Shown: positions 16,146-25,038 of the stretch, in pieces
Layout of the letters: every line of letters starts with the position of its first letter
Numbering within the stretch: position 1 is the first letter of the stretch
NCBI GenBank assembly: GCA_024229515.1
Contig: JAAESI010000009.1
Span: 1 to 35,658, forward strand
Origin: Pseudomonadota bacterium
GTDB lineage: Bacteria > Myxococcota_A > UBA796 > UBA9615
Reading direction: 5' to 3'
Length of the DNA: 35,658 bases
Translations under genes and position numbers: made by a program
Notes under the pieces: model-generated
The model's database searches: none
The model's input: the letters and a program-made list of their open reading frames with translations, nothing else
Told to the model about the DNA's origin: nothing

Positions 16146-17198
16146 ATGAACGCAAAGATGATGGTCCTGTTCGCCGCCCTGGCCGCCCTCGTGGCATGCG
16201 GTGGCGGCGACACCGCCAAGAGCGCCACCGGCGGCGCCACGTCCGACTCCGGTCGGAGCGGCGAGTGGCCCCCCATCCCCAGCGCCGAGCAGATCGGTTC
16301 GCCGATCGGCACCGTCGACGGCATGCCCATCGGCACGCTCGAGTTCGACACCATGGCGGCGCGCCAGATGGGCCGCGACGGCCAGCTGGACGACACCCTC
16401 CGCACCGACATCGTCGACCGGCTGGTGGACGAGAAGCTGCTCTACCTGGAGGCCCTGCGCCGCGGCATCGACAAGGATCCGAAGATCCAGAAGATGATGG
16501 TGAACACCCTGCTCAAGCAGCAGGTCTACAGCCAGGTCCGCACGTCGGAGATCTCGGAAGAGGACCTCAAGGCCTACTTCGCGGCTCACAAGGAGGACTT
16601 CGTCGTCCCCGAGAAGGTGCAGATCAAGCGCATCCTCATCAAGGCCGAGGACGGTGAGACGCCCGAAGGCGCGCGCGGGCGTGCTGAGGAGATCCTCGCC
16701 GCCGTGAAGGCCAACCCCAGCGACTTCAAGACGCTCGCCCAGCGCCACAGCAAGGGGCCCTACGCCCGCCGCGGCGGCGACGTCGGCTTCGTCACCCCCG
16801 AGGGCAAGCCCGGCGTGGACCCGGCGGTCGTGGCCAAGGCGTTCACGGTCGAGGGCAACGCGGTCCTGGACGAGGTGTTCGAGACTGTCGACGGCTTCAA
16901 CGTCATCTACATCCCCAACCGCCGCGAGCGGGTCGAGCGCACCTTCCAGCAGATGCGCGGCTCCGTGCTCCGCAAGGTGAAGGCGGACAAGTACAAGGAC
17001 CTGTACGAGGGCTACGTGGGCGGCCTCCGGGCCAGCGCCACCATCTCGCTCGACGACGCCATGATCGCCAGCTACATCGTCACCTCCGGCCGGCCCAAGG
17101 CCGACGGCGGCGACGCCACCGGCGCCCGCTCGGGTCGTCCCGAGGGGCTTCCCCCGGAGATCGACCCCGAGGCGGAGAGCGACGGCGCGTCCGAGTAG
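16146..17198 (+). CDS. Parvulin-type peptidyl-prolyl isomerase lipoprotein (PpiC/PrsA-like)
   Basis: 350 aa. The signal peptide ends in lipobox LVAC (Cys17). A SurA/PrsA-like helical N-domain follows (DIVDRLVDEKLLYLEALRRG), then a PpiC rotamase domain (residues ~160-265: VQIKRILIKAEDG, FKTLAQRHSKGP, GGDVGFVTPEGK, VFETVDGFNVIYI). The C-terminus is Gly/Asp/Ala-rich. It probably folds outer-membrane or secreted proteins in the periplasm. ATG 16146 was chosen over ATG 16134 and GTG 16104 because GGAG lies six bases upstream and the signal peptide begins there (MNAKMM). Starts 50 bases after mfd and runs into a second parvulin gene two bases later. Confidence 0.88.
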   Translation: MNAKMMVLFAALAALVACGGGDTAKSATGGATSDSGRSGEWPPIPSAEQIGSPIGTVDGMPIGTLEFDTMAARQMGRDGQLDDTLRTDIVDRLVDEKLLYLEALRRGIDKDPKIQKMMVNTLLKQQVYSQVRTSEISEEDLKAYFAAHKEDFVVPEKVQIKRILIKAEDGETPEGARGRAEEILAAVKANPSDFKTLAQRHSKGPYARRGGDVGFVTPEGKPGVDPAVVAKAFTVEGNAVLDEVFETVDGFNVIYIPNRRERVERTFQQMRGSVLRKVKADKYKDLYEGYVGGLRASATISLDDAMIASYIVTSGRPKADGGDATGARSGRPEGLPPEIDPEAESDGASE

Positions 17199-17200
17199 GG

Positions 17201-18199
17201 GTGCAGCGGCTCTCCCTCTGCGCGGCGGCCGTTGCCGGCGCGCTCCTGCTCGCATCCTGCGGGGCGGACGACGACGACGCTCCGGCGCCGGCGCCCACCA
17301 CCGTGTTGGCGAGCATCGACGGCCAGGCCGCGGTCGACTTCGACCTGCTCCTGTTGGCCGCCCGCGCCCGCACCGCGCCCGGCGAGTTCCCCCGCACCGG
17401 CTCGGGCTTCGAGTCCGTGCGGGACCGCCTCGTCCGCGACGTCGTCGTGCAGGAGTTCCTGATCGCGGAGGCCGCCCGGCGCGACCTGCACGTCGAGGAC
17501 GAGGAACTGGAGCAGGCGCAGATGGCCGCCACCGAGGGGTTGGCGGTGCAGGGGAGCTTGCCCGAGGTCCTCACCGAGCGGTACGGCAGCGAAGCGGGGT
17601 GGAAGCAGATCGTGAGCCGGCGGTTGCGGGCCGAGCGGGCCGAGCGCGCGGTGCGTGACGAGCTCGGCGCCGCCGTCGAGGTGACCGACGAACAGGTCGC
17701 CGCCAACGCGTCGCGGTTCGCCGCCGAGCTGGCCCGTCCCGCCCGCCTCCGGGCCCGCCAGGTCTACGCCGAGAGCCCCGAGCGAATCCGTGCCGCCCAG
17801 GCCGATCTGGCCGACGGCATCGCGTTCGTGGACCTGGCCCAGAAGTACAACGAGGGCGACGGCGACATGGGCTGGATGGCGCTGTCGGCGGCCCCCCCCG
17901 AGCTGGTCGAGTCGATGGATGGGCTCGAGGTCGGGGAGTTCTCCGAGGTCGTGCGCTCACCCTTGGGGTATCACCTGTTTCAACTGCTCGGTCGCGAAGA
18001 GGCGTCCGAGCTGACCCCCGAGGAGTCCGCCGCCGAGATTCGGCGTCTGCTCCAGGCTGAAGAAGCGGACACGGCGTACCGCCGGTGGCTCGTGGACCGC
18101 TTCGAAGCGCGGGGAGTTCAACTGCATGAGGATGCGCTGGACCAGGTCCGGTGTTGTCGCCGGGGCCTGCCGTACGTGCCGGCCCCCGAGGAGTCGTGA
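17201..18199 (+). CDS. Second parvulin-like lipoprotein with tetra-Asp tether
   Basis: 332 aa. Lipobox LASC (Cys20) is followed directly by GADDDD, an acidic tether. A SurA_N-like helical part (residues ~40-150) leads to a shortened rotamase-like domain (~180-262: RARQVYAESPERIRAAQ, FVDLAQKYNEGDGDMGW, VVRSPLGYHLFQLLG). Catalytic competence is uncertain because the first His-containing strand is replaced by RARQVY, so it may act as a chaperone only. GTG start two bases after the preceding stop. Its TGA overlaps the ATG of the SurA-like gene (TGATG), indicating coupled translation. The C-terminal ~20 residues (RCCRRGLPYVP) are not typical of the family. Confidence 0.85.
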   Translation: MQRLSLCAAAVAGALLLASCGADDDDAPAPAPTTVLASIDGQAAVDFDLLLLAARARTAPGEFPRTGSGFESVRDRLVRDVVVQEFLIAEAARRDLHVEDEELEQAQMAATEGLAVQGSLPEVLTERYGSEAGWKQIVSRRLRAERAERAVRDELGAAVEVTDEQVAANASRFAAELARPARLRARQVYAESPERIRAAQADLADGIAFVDLAQKYNEGDGDMGWMALSAAPPELVESMDGLEVGEFSEVVRSPLGYHLFQLLGREEASELTPEESAAEIRRLLQAEEADTAYRRWLVDRFEARGVQLHEDALDQVRCCRRGLPYVPAPEES

Positions 18200-19167
18200 T
18201 GAGTCGTCTGCTGTCGCTGTTTGCTGCCTTCGCCGCGTTGCTGCTGGCCGTGCCCGTGAGCGCGGGAGAGCTCATCGACCGGGTCGTCGCCGTCGTCAAC
18301 AAGGACGTCATCCTGCAGACCGACGTGGACGAACTCGTCGAGCTGATCGGCCCCCAGGAGCTGCGCGGGCTGAGCGGCCCGGAGCTGGCCCAGGCGTCCG
18401 AGCAGCTGACGCTCGACGTGCTGGACGGCCTCATCGCCAACAAGCTCATCGACCAGGCGATGGACCGCGCCGCCATCGAGGTGAGCGACCGGGACGTGGA
18501 GGCGGCCATCCAGGACGTCGCCAAGAGCAACGGCATGACCATCGAGCGGCTCTACGCCGAGCTTCAGAAGCAGGGGCTGGACCCGCAGGAGTACCGCGTC
18601 GAGCTGAAGAAGCAGCTGCGGCAGTACCAGTTCATGAACCTGGAGATCCGCGCCCGCGTGGAGGTCTCCGACGAGGACGTGCGGGCCGCCTGGCTGCAGG
18701 CCACGGCCGGCCGCCAAGGGGAGTCCGCGTGGCGCCTCAAGCGCATCCTCCTGGCCTACGCGGCGGACGCCGACGAGGCCGCCAAGCAGGCGGTGCGGGA
18801 CGAAGCGGCGACGCTGCTGGGCGAGCTCAACGGAGGCAAGGACTTCGCCGCCGTCGCGGCCGCCCGGTCCGATGACGCCACCACGAAGGACAAGGGCGGC
18901 GACGCGGGGCTGTTCAAGCCCGCCGACCTGAGCGCCGCGTTCGCGGAGCCGCTGCAGGCCGCGGAGATCGGCGAGGTCGTGCTCGTGGACCTGCCGATGG
19001 GCGTGTGGCTCCTGCAGGCCGCCGAGACGGTCGACGTCATGGAGGCCGCGTTCGAGCAGCAGCGCGACGAGCTGGCCCGCCAGCTGTACGACCAGGCGAT
19101 GGAGCGCGAACTCGACCTCTGGACCGAGGAAGAGCGCCGCAAGGCTCACGTCGAGATCTTCCTGTAG
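18199..19167 (+). CDS. surA: SurA-like periplasmic chaperone / peptidyl-prolyl isomerase
   Basis: 322 aa. A cleavable signal peptide (LLLAVPVSAG) is followed by the SurA hallmark LIDRVVAVVNKDVILQTDVDE. The N-domain continues to ~160 (LLDVLDGLIANKLIDQ-like helices). One parvulin domain follows (~185-275: WRLKRILLAYAADADEA, DFAAVAAARSDD, KGGDAGLF, PMGVWLLQAAE), then a C-terminal helix. E. coli SurA has two parvulin domains, so this is a shorter form. Role: escort of outer-membrane proteins. The ATG overlaps the preceding stop, and pdxA follows within eight bases, the same surA-pdxA order as in many proteobacteria. Confidence 0.9.
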   Translation: MSRLLSLFAAFAALLLAVPVSAGELIDRVVAVVNKDVILQTDVDELVELIGPQELRGLSGPELAQASEQLTLDVLDGLIANKLIDQAMDRAAIEVSDRDVEAAIQDVAKSNGMTIERLYAELQKQGLDPQEYRVELKKQLRQYQFMNLEIRARVEVSDEDVRAAWLQATAGRQGESAWRLKRILLAYAADADEAAKQAVRDEAATLLGELNGGKDFAAVAAARSDDATTKDKGGDAGLFKPADLSAAFAEPLQAAEIGEVVLVDLPMGVWLLQAAETVDVMEAAFEQQRDELARQLYDQAMERELDLWTEEERRKAHVEIFL

Positions 19168-19174
19168 CGCTCCC

Positions 19175-20044
19175 GTGAGGGTCGCGATCACGATCGGGGA
19201 CGCTCAGGGCGTCGGACCCGAGGTCGGCGCGGTGGCGGCCGCGGGGGCCGCGTGCGAGGTCGTGCTCGTGGGGGATCCGGCGGCGTGGGCGCGTGCGGCC
19301 GAGCTGCGGCAGGTCTCCATCGACGGCATCGAGATCGTGGACGCCGGCGACGAGCTGGCGGCGGTTCAGACCGGCGTGGCGGGCTGCCTGGACGGGCGCT
19401 GGGACGCCCTCTGCACGATGCCCATCCACAAGGCCGACCTGCAGGCGCGGGGTTTCCGCCACTCGGGGCATACGCCGTACCTCGCGGAGCTTTGCGGGAG
19501 GCCGACCGAGGACGCCGTCATGGTGTTCGCCGGCGGGCGCCTGGCGGTCTCCCTGGCGACCGTCCACATCCCGCTCAACGAGGTCCCCGCGAGGCTCGAC
19601 GCGGCCGCCATCGGGCGTGCGGCCCGGGGGTTGCGGGAGGTCCTGACGAAGCTCGGGGTCGACGCTCCCCGCATCGCGGTCTGCGGCCTGAACCCCCACG
19701 CGGGCGAAGACGGCACGCTGGGTACCGAGGACCGCGACGTGACCGCCCCGGCCATCGCCGCGCTGGCGGCCGACGGCCTCGACGTCAGCGGTCCGTACCC
19801 CGCTGACACGCTGTTCGCGCGTGCCGCCGCGGGAGACTTCGACGGCGTGGTCGCGCTGTTCCACGACCAGGGCCTGATCCCGGTCAAGACGCTCGACTTC
19901 GGCCGCTCCGTGAACATCACCGCGGGGCTCCCGATCATGCGCACGTCCGTCGATCACGGCACCGCTCGGGACATCGCCTGGACCGGTCGGGCCGACGCCC
20001 GCCACGCCATCGCGGCGTTGAGGATGGCGGCGGCGCTGGCCTAG
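19175..20044 (+). CDS. pdxA: 4-hydroxythreonine-4-phosphate dehydrogenase PdxA
   Basis: 289 aa, shorter than E. coli PdxA (~329). It oxidises 4-phosphohydroxy-L-threonine in the DXP-dependent pyridoxal phosphate pathway. The three metal-binding His are present: SGHTPYLAEL, GLNPHAGEDG and LFHDQGLIPVK, along with the C-terminal block FGRSVNITAGLPIMRTSVDH. The N-terminal signature is altered: ITIGDAQGVGPE, where the family usually has ITPGDPAGIGPE. GTG start at 19175, seven bases after the surA stop. The stop codon forms part of a large palindrome shared with the convergent kinase. Confidence 0.93.
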   Translation: MRVAITIGDAQGVGPEVGAVAAAGAACEVVLVGDPAAWARAAELRQVSIDGIEIVDAGDELAAVQTGVAGCLDGRWDALCTMPIHKADLQARGFRHSGHTPYLAELCGRPTEDAVMVFAGGRLAVSLATVHIPLNEVPARLDAAAIGRAARGLREVLTKLGVDAPRIAVCGLNPHAGEDGTLGTEDRDVTAPAIAALAADGLDVSGPYPADTLFARAAAGDFDGVVALFHDQGLIPVKTLDFGRSVNITAGLPIMRTSVDHGTARDIAWTGRADARHAIAALRMAAALA

Positions 20045-20110
20045 GAGCGTGTAGCGCATTGGCGTCCGGGTCCGCGGGCCGACCGAGTCCAATGTGCTAC
20101 GGGCTCCTAG
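20041..20110. terminator. Large imperfect palindrome between convergent pdxA and kinase genes
   Basis: The 22-base left arm (20041-20062, CTAGGAGCGTGTAGCGCATT plus GG) pairs with the right arm (20089-20110, ending GGGCTCCTAG) with three mismatches, around a 26-base loop that may form a small inner stem (GGTC/GACC). Each arm contains the TAG stop of one of the two converging genes. A bidirectional terminator without U-tracts or a palindromic mobile repeat are both possible; no second copy was seen in the window. Confidence 0.65.
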
Positions 20111-22467
20111 CGGCCGGGGTGCACGATCACCGCCATCGGGCTCCCGTCGATGGGGTGCCACGACGGGCCGAACGGCCACGCCAGGCCGTCATCGCTGCGG
20201 TTGTGCTCCCCCCAGTCCGATGCTGCGACGAGCTGTGATCCCGACGGCCCCCCACGCACCAGATCGGATCGCAGCAAGCGGCCGGTCCGGGGATCCCATG
20301 CGAGCTGACCCGCGCCGCTGAACCGCTCCGGCGGGGGCGCGATCTGCGCGGCCCGCAGAAGCACGACGTCGGGGTCGTGCGCGCCCAGGTCCTGCTCGAG
20401 CTGCTCCATCAACTCCTCGAACCAGAGCGCGTCCCCGGCGGTCTCCAGCAGCGCCCGCGCCGTCTGCAGTCGAGCGGCGTGCCGGAAGTCGTCGTGAGGG
20501 GCGGTGCGGAGGGCCTGGTCCAGCGCCCGTCGGGCCGCGTCGGTCTGTCCGGCGGCGGCCCGCGCCGCGGCCTTCACCGCGAGCGCTTGCGCCCGGCGGT
20601 CCTTGTCGGCGCCGCGCGCCGCCTTCTCGGCGAGCTCGCCGGCTCGCTCCCAGCGCTCCTCGCCCAGCGCCCGCCACGCCCACAGGAGCCGCTCGTCGCG
20701 GGCTCGATCCGCCGGCCCGACGCGCCGATCGAGCGCCCGGCTGAGCCCGTCCCAGGCGGCGGGGTCGCCCTCGACGTACAGCAGCTCGGCGCGCAGCGAG
20801 GGGGCGTTGCCGGTGGCGATCTGCTGCTCGTAGGCCGACGCCGCGTCGGCCATGCGGCCCGGCGGGAGGATGACCTGAAGCTCGCGGAAGTAGCCGCGGG
20901 CCGCGTCCGGGGCGTCCCGCAGCAGCGTCAGCTCGCCGGCGTCCCACATCAGCGCCGCGGGCATGGGCGCGCCGTGCACCCGGGCGTCCTGACGGGCTCG
21001 ATCCAGCGCGTCCTTGGTGACCTGCATCGCCAGCCGGTAGTCGCCCCCGGCCCGCTGCACCCAGGCGACCACGCGGTACTTGTAGACGTACTCGGCGCCG
21101 GTCTCTTCGGGGAGCACCGCGAGCGTCGTCGCGAGCGCCTCCCGGGACGCCTTGTCGCCTCCTTGGAGGGCGGCCACCGCCGCCGCCCCGACCAACGCCT
21201 CATGACGTGAGCGCTGGTCTCCGGCGTGCTCTCGGAACGTGCCCAAGGCCCCCTCGAGGTCGCCCTCGTTGAGCAGGCTCTCGGCGTGGTCGACCCCGCG
21301 CGAGACCCCGACCGTGCCCCGCCACACCAGCCAGCCCGCACCCGCGATCGCGAGGCCGAGGAGCACGGCCAGCAGCCACACCCCGGCGCGCCGCCGGCGC
21401 TGCGCCGCGAGGTACCGCGACACGATGGTCTCGGAGCCGGGCGGGTTCAGCACCCGCACGCCTTCGGGGACCGGCAGCTCCGCCGCCTTTTGCGCCCGGA
21501 GGGCCGCCGTCGACAGGCTCCCGCTGGCGCTCCAGCGTCCGCGGATGAAGTCCTGCACGAACTCCGCCGTGGAGGTCCGCTTCTCCTGCCAGTCCAGCAC
21601 GTGCTGCAGCTCGATGGCGACGTCCCGCGCCTCTCGAACGCGCGACGGAACGTCCCGATCCAGCAGCCGCCCGATCACCGGCCCGAGGCCCGGGATCCTC
21701 TCCTCCACCGCCCGGATCTCGTCGTCCAGGGGGAGGTTCAGCACCCGCGTGATGATCTCCGGGATCGTCCGCCCGGCGAACAGCAGCTTGCCCGTCACGA
21801 GCTCGTAGAGGATGACCCCCAGCGAGAACAGATCGCTGCACGTCGGCAGCGGCCGCATGCCGCGCAGCTGCTCGGGCGACATGTACAGGGGCGTGCCCTT
21901 GGCGACGCCGGTGGCGGTGGTGTCGAACAGGTTGGCCGTCGACTTGCTGATCCCGAAGTCCATGATCTTCGCGGTCCCGCCGCGCGTGATCATGATGTTG
22001 CTGGGCTTGAGGTCCCGGTGGACCACGCCGGGCTGCTCCGAGCTGTCGCCGTCCCCCACGAAGGCGTGTGCGTAGCTGAGGCCCCGGCAGACCTGGATCG
22101 CCAGGTCGAGGATGACCTCCTTGGGCACCATCCAGCCGGTGTCGCGGGACTCCATCAGGATCTCGCTGAGCGACACCCCATCGATGAACTCCATGGCGAT
22201 GTAGTAGCTGTCCTCGTCGTGGCCGAGCTCGTACGTCTCGACCACGTTGGGGTGCTTGAGCAGCCCCCCGATGCGCGCCTCGTTGATGAGCGACCGGACG
22301 TGCTCGTCGCCGTCCTCGCGGACGATGGAGTCACGGATCCGCTTGATCGCGAGCTCCTTCTGGAAGCCCATGGGGCCGTCCAGCCGGGCGCGAAACACCT
22401 CGGCCATGCCTCCTTCGCCGATGCGTTCGACCAGTGTGTATCGGCCGAGGCGATCCAAGGACGTCAT
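20107..22467 (-). CDS. Hanks-type Ser/Thr protein kinase with extracytoplasmic TPR-like domain
   Basis: 786 aa. The kinase domain lies at residues ~10-295: GEGGMAEVF glycine loop (17-25), AIKRI Lys, HRDLKPSN catalytic loop (150-157), DFGIS (170), and the activation segment ending GTPLYMSPEQ (191-200). A single membrane helix lies at ~362-383 after an RRRR stop-transfer. The remaining ~400 residues, predicted periplasmic, are Ala/Arg-rich helical repeats of TPR type. This is the layout of myxobacterial Pkn kinases. Start: ATG 22467 overlaps a TACAAT box; TTG at codon 4 would lie seven bases after that box and is a possible leaderless start. Divergent from the next gene with 47 bases between. 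Confidence 0.93.
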   Translation of the reverse strand: MTSLDRLGRYTLVERIGEGGMAEVFRARLDGPMGFQKELAIKRIRDSIVREDGDEHVRSLINEARIGGLLKHPNVVETYELGHDEDSYYIAMEFIDGVSLSEILMESRDTGWMVPKEVILDLAIQVCRGLSYAHAFVGDGDSSEQPGVVHRDLKPSNIMITRGGTAKIMDFGISKSTANLFDTTATGVAKGTPLYMSPEQLRGMRPLPTCSDLFSLGVILYELVTGKLLFAGRTIPEIITRVLNLPLDDEIRAVEERIPGLGPVIGRLLDRDVPSRVREARDVAIELQHVLDWQEKRTSTAEFVQDFIRGRWSASGSLSTAALRAQKAAELPVPEGVRVLNPPGSETIVSRYLAAQRRRRAGVWLLAVLLGLAIAGAGWLVWRGTVGVSRGVDHAESLLNEGDLEGALGTFREHAGDQRSRHEALVGAAAVAALQGGDKASREALATTLAVLPEETGAEYVYKYRVVAWVQRAGGDYRLAMQVTKDALDRARQDARVHGAPMPAALMWDAGELTLLRDAPDAARGYFRELQVILPPGRMADAASAYEQQIATGNAPSLRAELLYVEGDPAAWDGLSRALDRRVGPADRARDERLLWAWRALGEERWERAGELAEKAARGADKDRRAQALAVKAAARAAAGQTDAARRALDQALRTAPHDDFRHAARLQTARALLETAGDALWFEELMEQLEQDLGAHDPDVVLLRAAQIAPPPERFSGAGQLAWDPRTGRLLRSDLVRGGPSGSQLVAASDWGEHNRSDDGLAWPFGPSWHPIDGSPMAVIVHPGR

Positions 22468-22514
22468 TGTAGCGGGCCCTCAAGACCGCGCTGTATTCCG
22501 CCGATGAAGCGGTC

Positions 22515-23267
22515 ATGACCCGATCCGTGAATCTCATCCTCCTGGCCGGTCTGTTGCTGAGCACCGTCGGTTGCGGTCCCGCCCTTCGTTATCGGCCGGC
22601 GGACACGTTGCCCAAGGGGATGGTCGAAGTGGGCGGTGGATTCGCCGCCGCGGCGCGGGCCGACGAGGGCGACTTCGGCGGCACCGAGCTGCAGGGCTGG
22701 CTGCGCGGCGGCGTGCACGATCGGGTCGAAATCGGCGGACGCTTCTGGAGCTACTCGTTCGTCAGCTTCGGCGGCGCCTTCGAGATGCGCGCCCAGCTGG
22801 TGCGCGGCCCCATCGACCTGTCCCTCGACCTGGGAGCCCTGGCGGGAGCGTGCTGCGGCGCCGGCGACCGGAACAAAACCCTCGCCGCGGCGGTCGGCGT
22901 GGACGCCGGATTGACCTTCGGCAAGCGGTTCGGGGGCGTGCGCGGCCCCGCCTTCTACATCGCGCCCCACGTGCAGTATTCGCGGGTCCTCCCGCTGGCC
23001 CAGAACTGGCCCATCCAGCTCTTCCTCCCCGTCGGCGCAGACATCCCCCTGGGACCGTCGCCGTTTTCGATCCGCCCCGAGTTCTTCGCTGCTGCCCTGT
23101 TCCATGAGGAGGGGGTCGTGAGGTGGCGTGTGGGCGGCGGCATCGGGTTCGCGATTCGAGGGCCCTCGGCGAAGCTCGCGCGGGAGCGCCGGCTGGCCAA
23201 GAAGAAGGCCGAGGAAGACCCCGAAGCGGCGATGCGGAAGCGCTACGGGTTGGAGAAGGCTGAATAG
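22515..23267 (+). CDS. Outer-membrane beta-barrel-like lipoprotein
   Basis: 250 aa. Lipobox STVGC (Cys20). The mature sequence is a series of alternating amphipathic strands rich in Gly and aromatic residues (VEVGGGFAAAARA, RVEIGGRFWSYSFVSFGG, FYIAPHVQYSRVLPL, WRVGGGIGFAIRG), suggesting an eight-to-ten-strand barrel. A charged C-terminal tail follows (RERRLAKKKAEEDPEAAMRK). It does not end in the aromatic residue typical of BAM substrates, so insertion may depend on the lipid anchor or the protein may be only barrel-like. Function unknown. Divergent from the Ser/Thr kinase. Confidence 0.75.
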   Translation: MTRSVNLILLAGLLLSTVGCGPALRYRPADTLPKGMVEVGGGFAAAARADEGDFGGTELQGWLRGGVHDRVEIGGRFWSYSFVSFGGAFEMRAQLVRGPIDLSLDLGALAGACCGAGDRNKTLAAAVGVDAGLTFGKRFGGVRGPAFYIAPHVQYSRVLPLAQNWPIQLFLPVGADIPLGPSPFSIRPEFFAAALFHEEGVVRWRVGGGIGFAIRGPSAKLARERRLAKKKAEEDPEAAMRKRYGLEKAE

Positions 23268-23273
23268 AGCCCG

Positions 23274-23302
23274 TTGCCGGGGTCCTCTGGCGGAGTTAGG
23301 TT
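23274..23302 (+). promoter_or_regulatory. Possible promoter for hflX
   Basis: TTGCCG (23274-23279), 17 bases, TAGGTT (23297-23302). Transcription would start near 23309, giving a leader of about 27 bases with GGAG (23323-23326) nine bases before an in-frame ATC at 23336. The promoter lies just after the stop of the barrel lipoprotein, so hflX need not depend on read-through. Confidence 0.35.
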
Positions 23303-23431
23303 CGTCCCCCGACGACACCCCCGGAGATCAGCACCATCAAATCCCTCCACGGAAACCTCGGCGGCCTCAAGCCGTCGGAGACTCGCTCCCTTCAGTACCT
23401 GTACCGACGCCGCCTGGCGCCGGACCAGATC

Positions 23432-25027
23432 GTGTCTCCGGAGCTGGCGCGCAACCTGACCGAGCTGTCTGAGCAGATCGGCCGCCAGGTCGGCGTGTTC
23501 GTCGATCGGCGGGGTGCCGTAACGCACGTCATCGTCGGCGACGCCAACCGCATCACCATCCCCGAGCTGGGCCGTGCCCGCGCCGGCGCCCGCCGCTTCC
23601 GTGGCCTGCGCCTGCTGCACACCCACCTCCTGGGGGAGAAGCTCAGCCGCGACGACCTCACCGACCTCAGCCTGCTCCGCCTCGACCTCGTGGCGGCGAT
23701 CCAGGTGGGGGAGAAGGGGCTGCCCGGCACCCTCGAATACGCGACCCTGCTGCCGCCCGATCAGGCGGACAACACGCGGGATCCGTGGCGCATCGAGGGC
23801 CCGATCCGGGTCCACGACATCGTCGAGAACTTCGGCCTCTTCATCGACGCGCTGGAAGGCGAGTTCACCACCGCCCGCGCCGCCGCCGAAGGCACCACCG
23901 ACGACCGCACCCGCGCGATTCTCGTGGGCGTGCAGGAGGCCAGCGATGGGCTGTCCGGCGTCGACCGGCGCATGGACGAGCTCGAGCGGCTCGCCTCCAC
24001 CGCCGGGCTGCACGTCATCGACCGCATCGTGCAGAAGCGCACGCGGGTCGATCCCAAGACGCTCATCGGCAAGGGCAAGCTGGAAGACCTCCTGGTCCGT
24101 TCGATGTACCTGGAGGCGGATCTGCTGGTCTTCGATCGCGATCTGAACCCCTCGCAGGGGCGCAAGATCAGCGAAGCGACCGAGCTGAAGGTGATCGACC
24201 GTACGCAGCTGATCCTCGACATCTTCGCGCAGCACGCGTTGAGCCAGGACGGCCGCCTGCAGGTCGAATTGGCCCAGCTGAAGTACCTGCTGCCGCGCTT
24301 GCGGGCGATGCAGCAGGGGCTGTCGCGGCTGACCGGTGGGATCGGCGGGCGCGGGCCCGGCGAGACGAAACTGGAGATCCGCGACCGGCGCGCGCGCGAC
24401 CGCATCACGCTGCTGAAGAAGAAGCTCAAGGTGCAGACCAAGCGGCGCGAGCTGCGGCGGGGCCAGCGGAACCGCTCGGGCGTGCCGGTGGCCGCCATCG
24501 TCGGCTACACCAACGCCGGCAAGTCGACGCTGCTCAACGCGCTGACCCGCAGCAAGGTGATCGCGGAGGACAAGCTGTTCGCGACGCTGGACACGACGTC
24601 TCGCCGCATGCGCTTCCCCGACGCGCGTGAGGTCGTCATCACCGACACGGTCGGCTTCATCGAGCACCTCCCCAAGGACCTGATGCAGGCCTTCGAGGCG
24701 ACGCTGGAGGAGCTGCACGACGCGGATCTGCTGGTGCACGTCATCGACGCCAGCGACCCCTACATCGACCTGCACCGCGGCGTGGTGGAGCAGGTGGTGA
24801 TGGACCTGGGGCTCGGCGAGCTGCCGGTGCTGCGCGTGCTCAACAAGATCGACCTGCTGTCCCCCGAGGAGGCGGAGGTGGTCTGCCGCGAGCACGAAGG
24901 GGTCGGCGTCAGCGCGCTGTCCCGCGATGGGCTCGAGGATCTGATGCACTGCCTCGAGGAGGCGATGTGGCGGCGCGGACGCGGCGACCTGCGGCCCGAC
25001 TTCGTCAGGGTGCGTGAAGGGGCGTAG
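23432..25027 (+). CDS. hflX: GTPase HflX
   Basis: 531 aa from the first canonical start (GTG 23432); 563 aa if translation begins at ATC 23336. HflX binds 50S/70S ribosomes and splits stalled ones. N-terminal HflX domain with the family motif [14 protein letters not shown], a Lys/Arg-rich linker, then the G domain: G1 GYTNAGKST, switch region [10 protein letters not shown]3 [11 protein letters not shown]4 NKID. The conserved family N-terminus ([20 protein letters not shown]) is encoded upstream of GTG 23432 in the same open frame, which contains no ATG, GTG or TTG after the stop at 23297-23299. The real start is therefore uncertain and may be a non-canonical ATC. The protein ends soon after the G domain. 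Confidence 0.92.
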   Translation: MSPELARNLTELSEQIGRQVGVFVDRRGAVTHVIVGDANRITIPELGRARAGARRFRGLRLLHTHLLGEKLSRDDLTDLSLLRLDLVAAIQVGEKGLPGTLEYATLLPPDQADNTRDPWRIEGPIRVHDIVENFGLFIDALEGEFTTARAAAEGTTDDRTRAILVGVQEASDGLSGVDRRMDELERLASTAGLHVIDRIVQKRTRVDPKTLIGKGKLEDLLVRSMYLEADLLVFDRDLNPSQGRKISEATELKVIDRTQLILDIFAQHALSQDGRLQVELAQLKYLLPRLRAMQQGLSRLTGGIGGRGPGETKLEIRDRRARDRITLLKKKLKVQTKRRELRRGQRNRSGVPVAAIVGYTNAGKSTLLNALTRSKVIAEDKLFATLDTTSRRMRFPDAREVVITDTVGFIEHLPKDLMQAFEATLEELHDADLLVHVIDASDPYIDLHRGVVEQVVMDLGLGELPVLRVLNKIDLLSPEEAEVVCREHEGVGVSALSRDGLEDLMHCLEEAMWRRGRGDLRPDFVRVREGA

Positions 25028-25038
25028 ACTGGCCGGGC

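Noticed and set aside
12076..16197. 1373-codon open frame on the minus strand opposite mfd
   Set aside because: It mirrors mfd codon positions, has long His/Val/Asp/Gly-rich stretches and no recognisable domains; typical antisense open frame of very GC-rich DNA.
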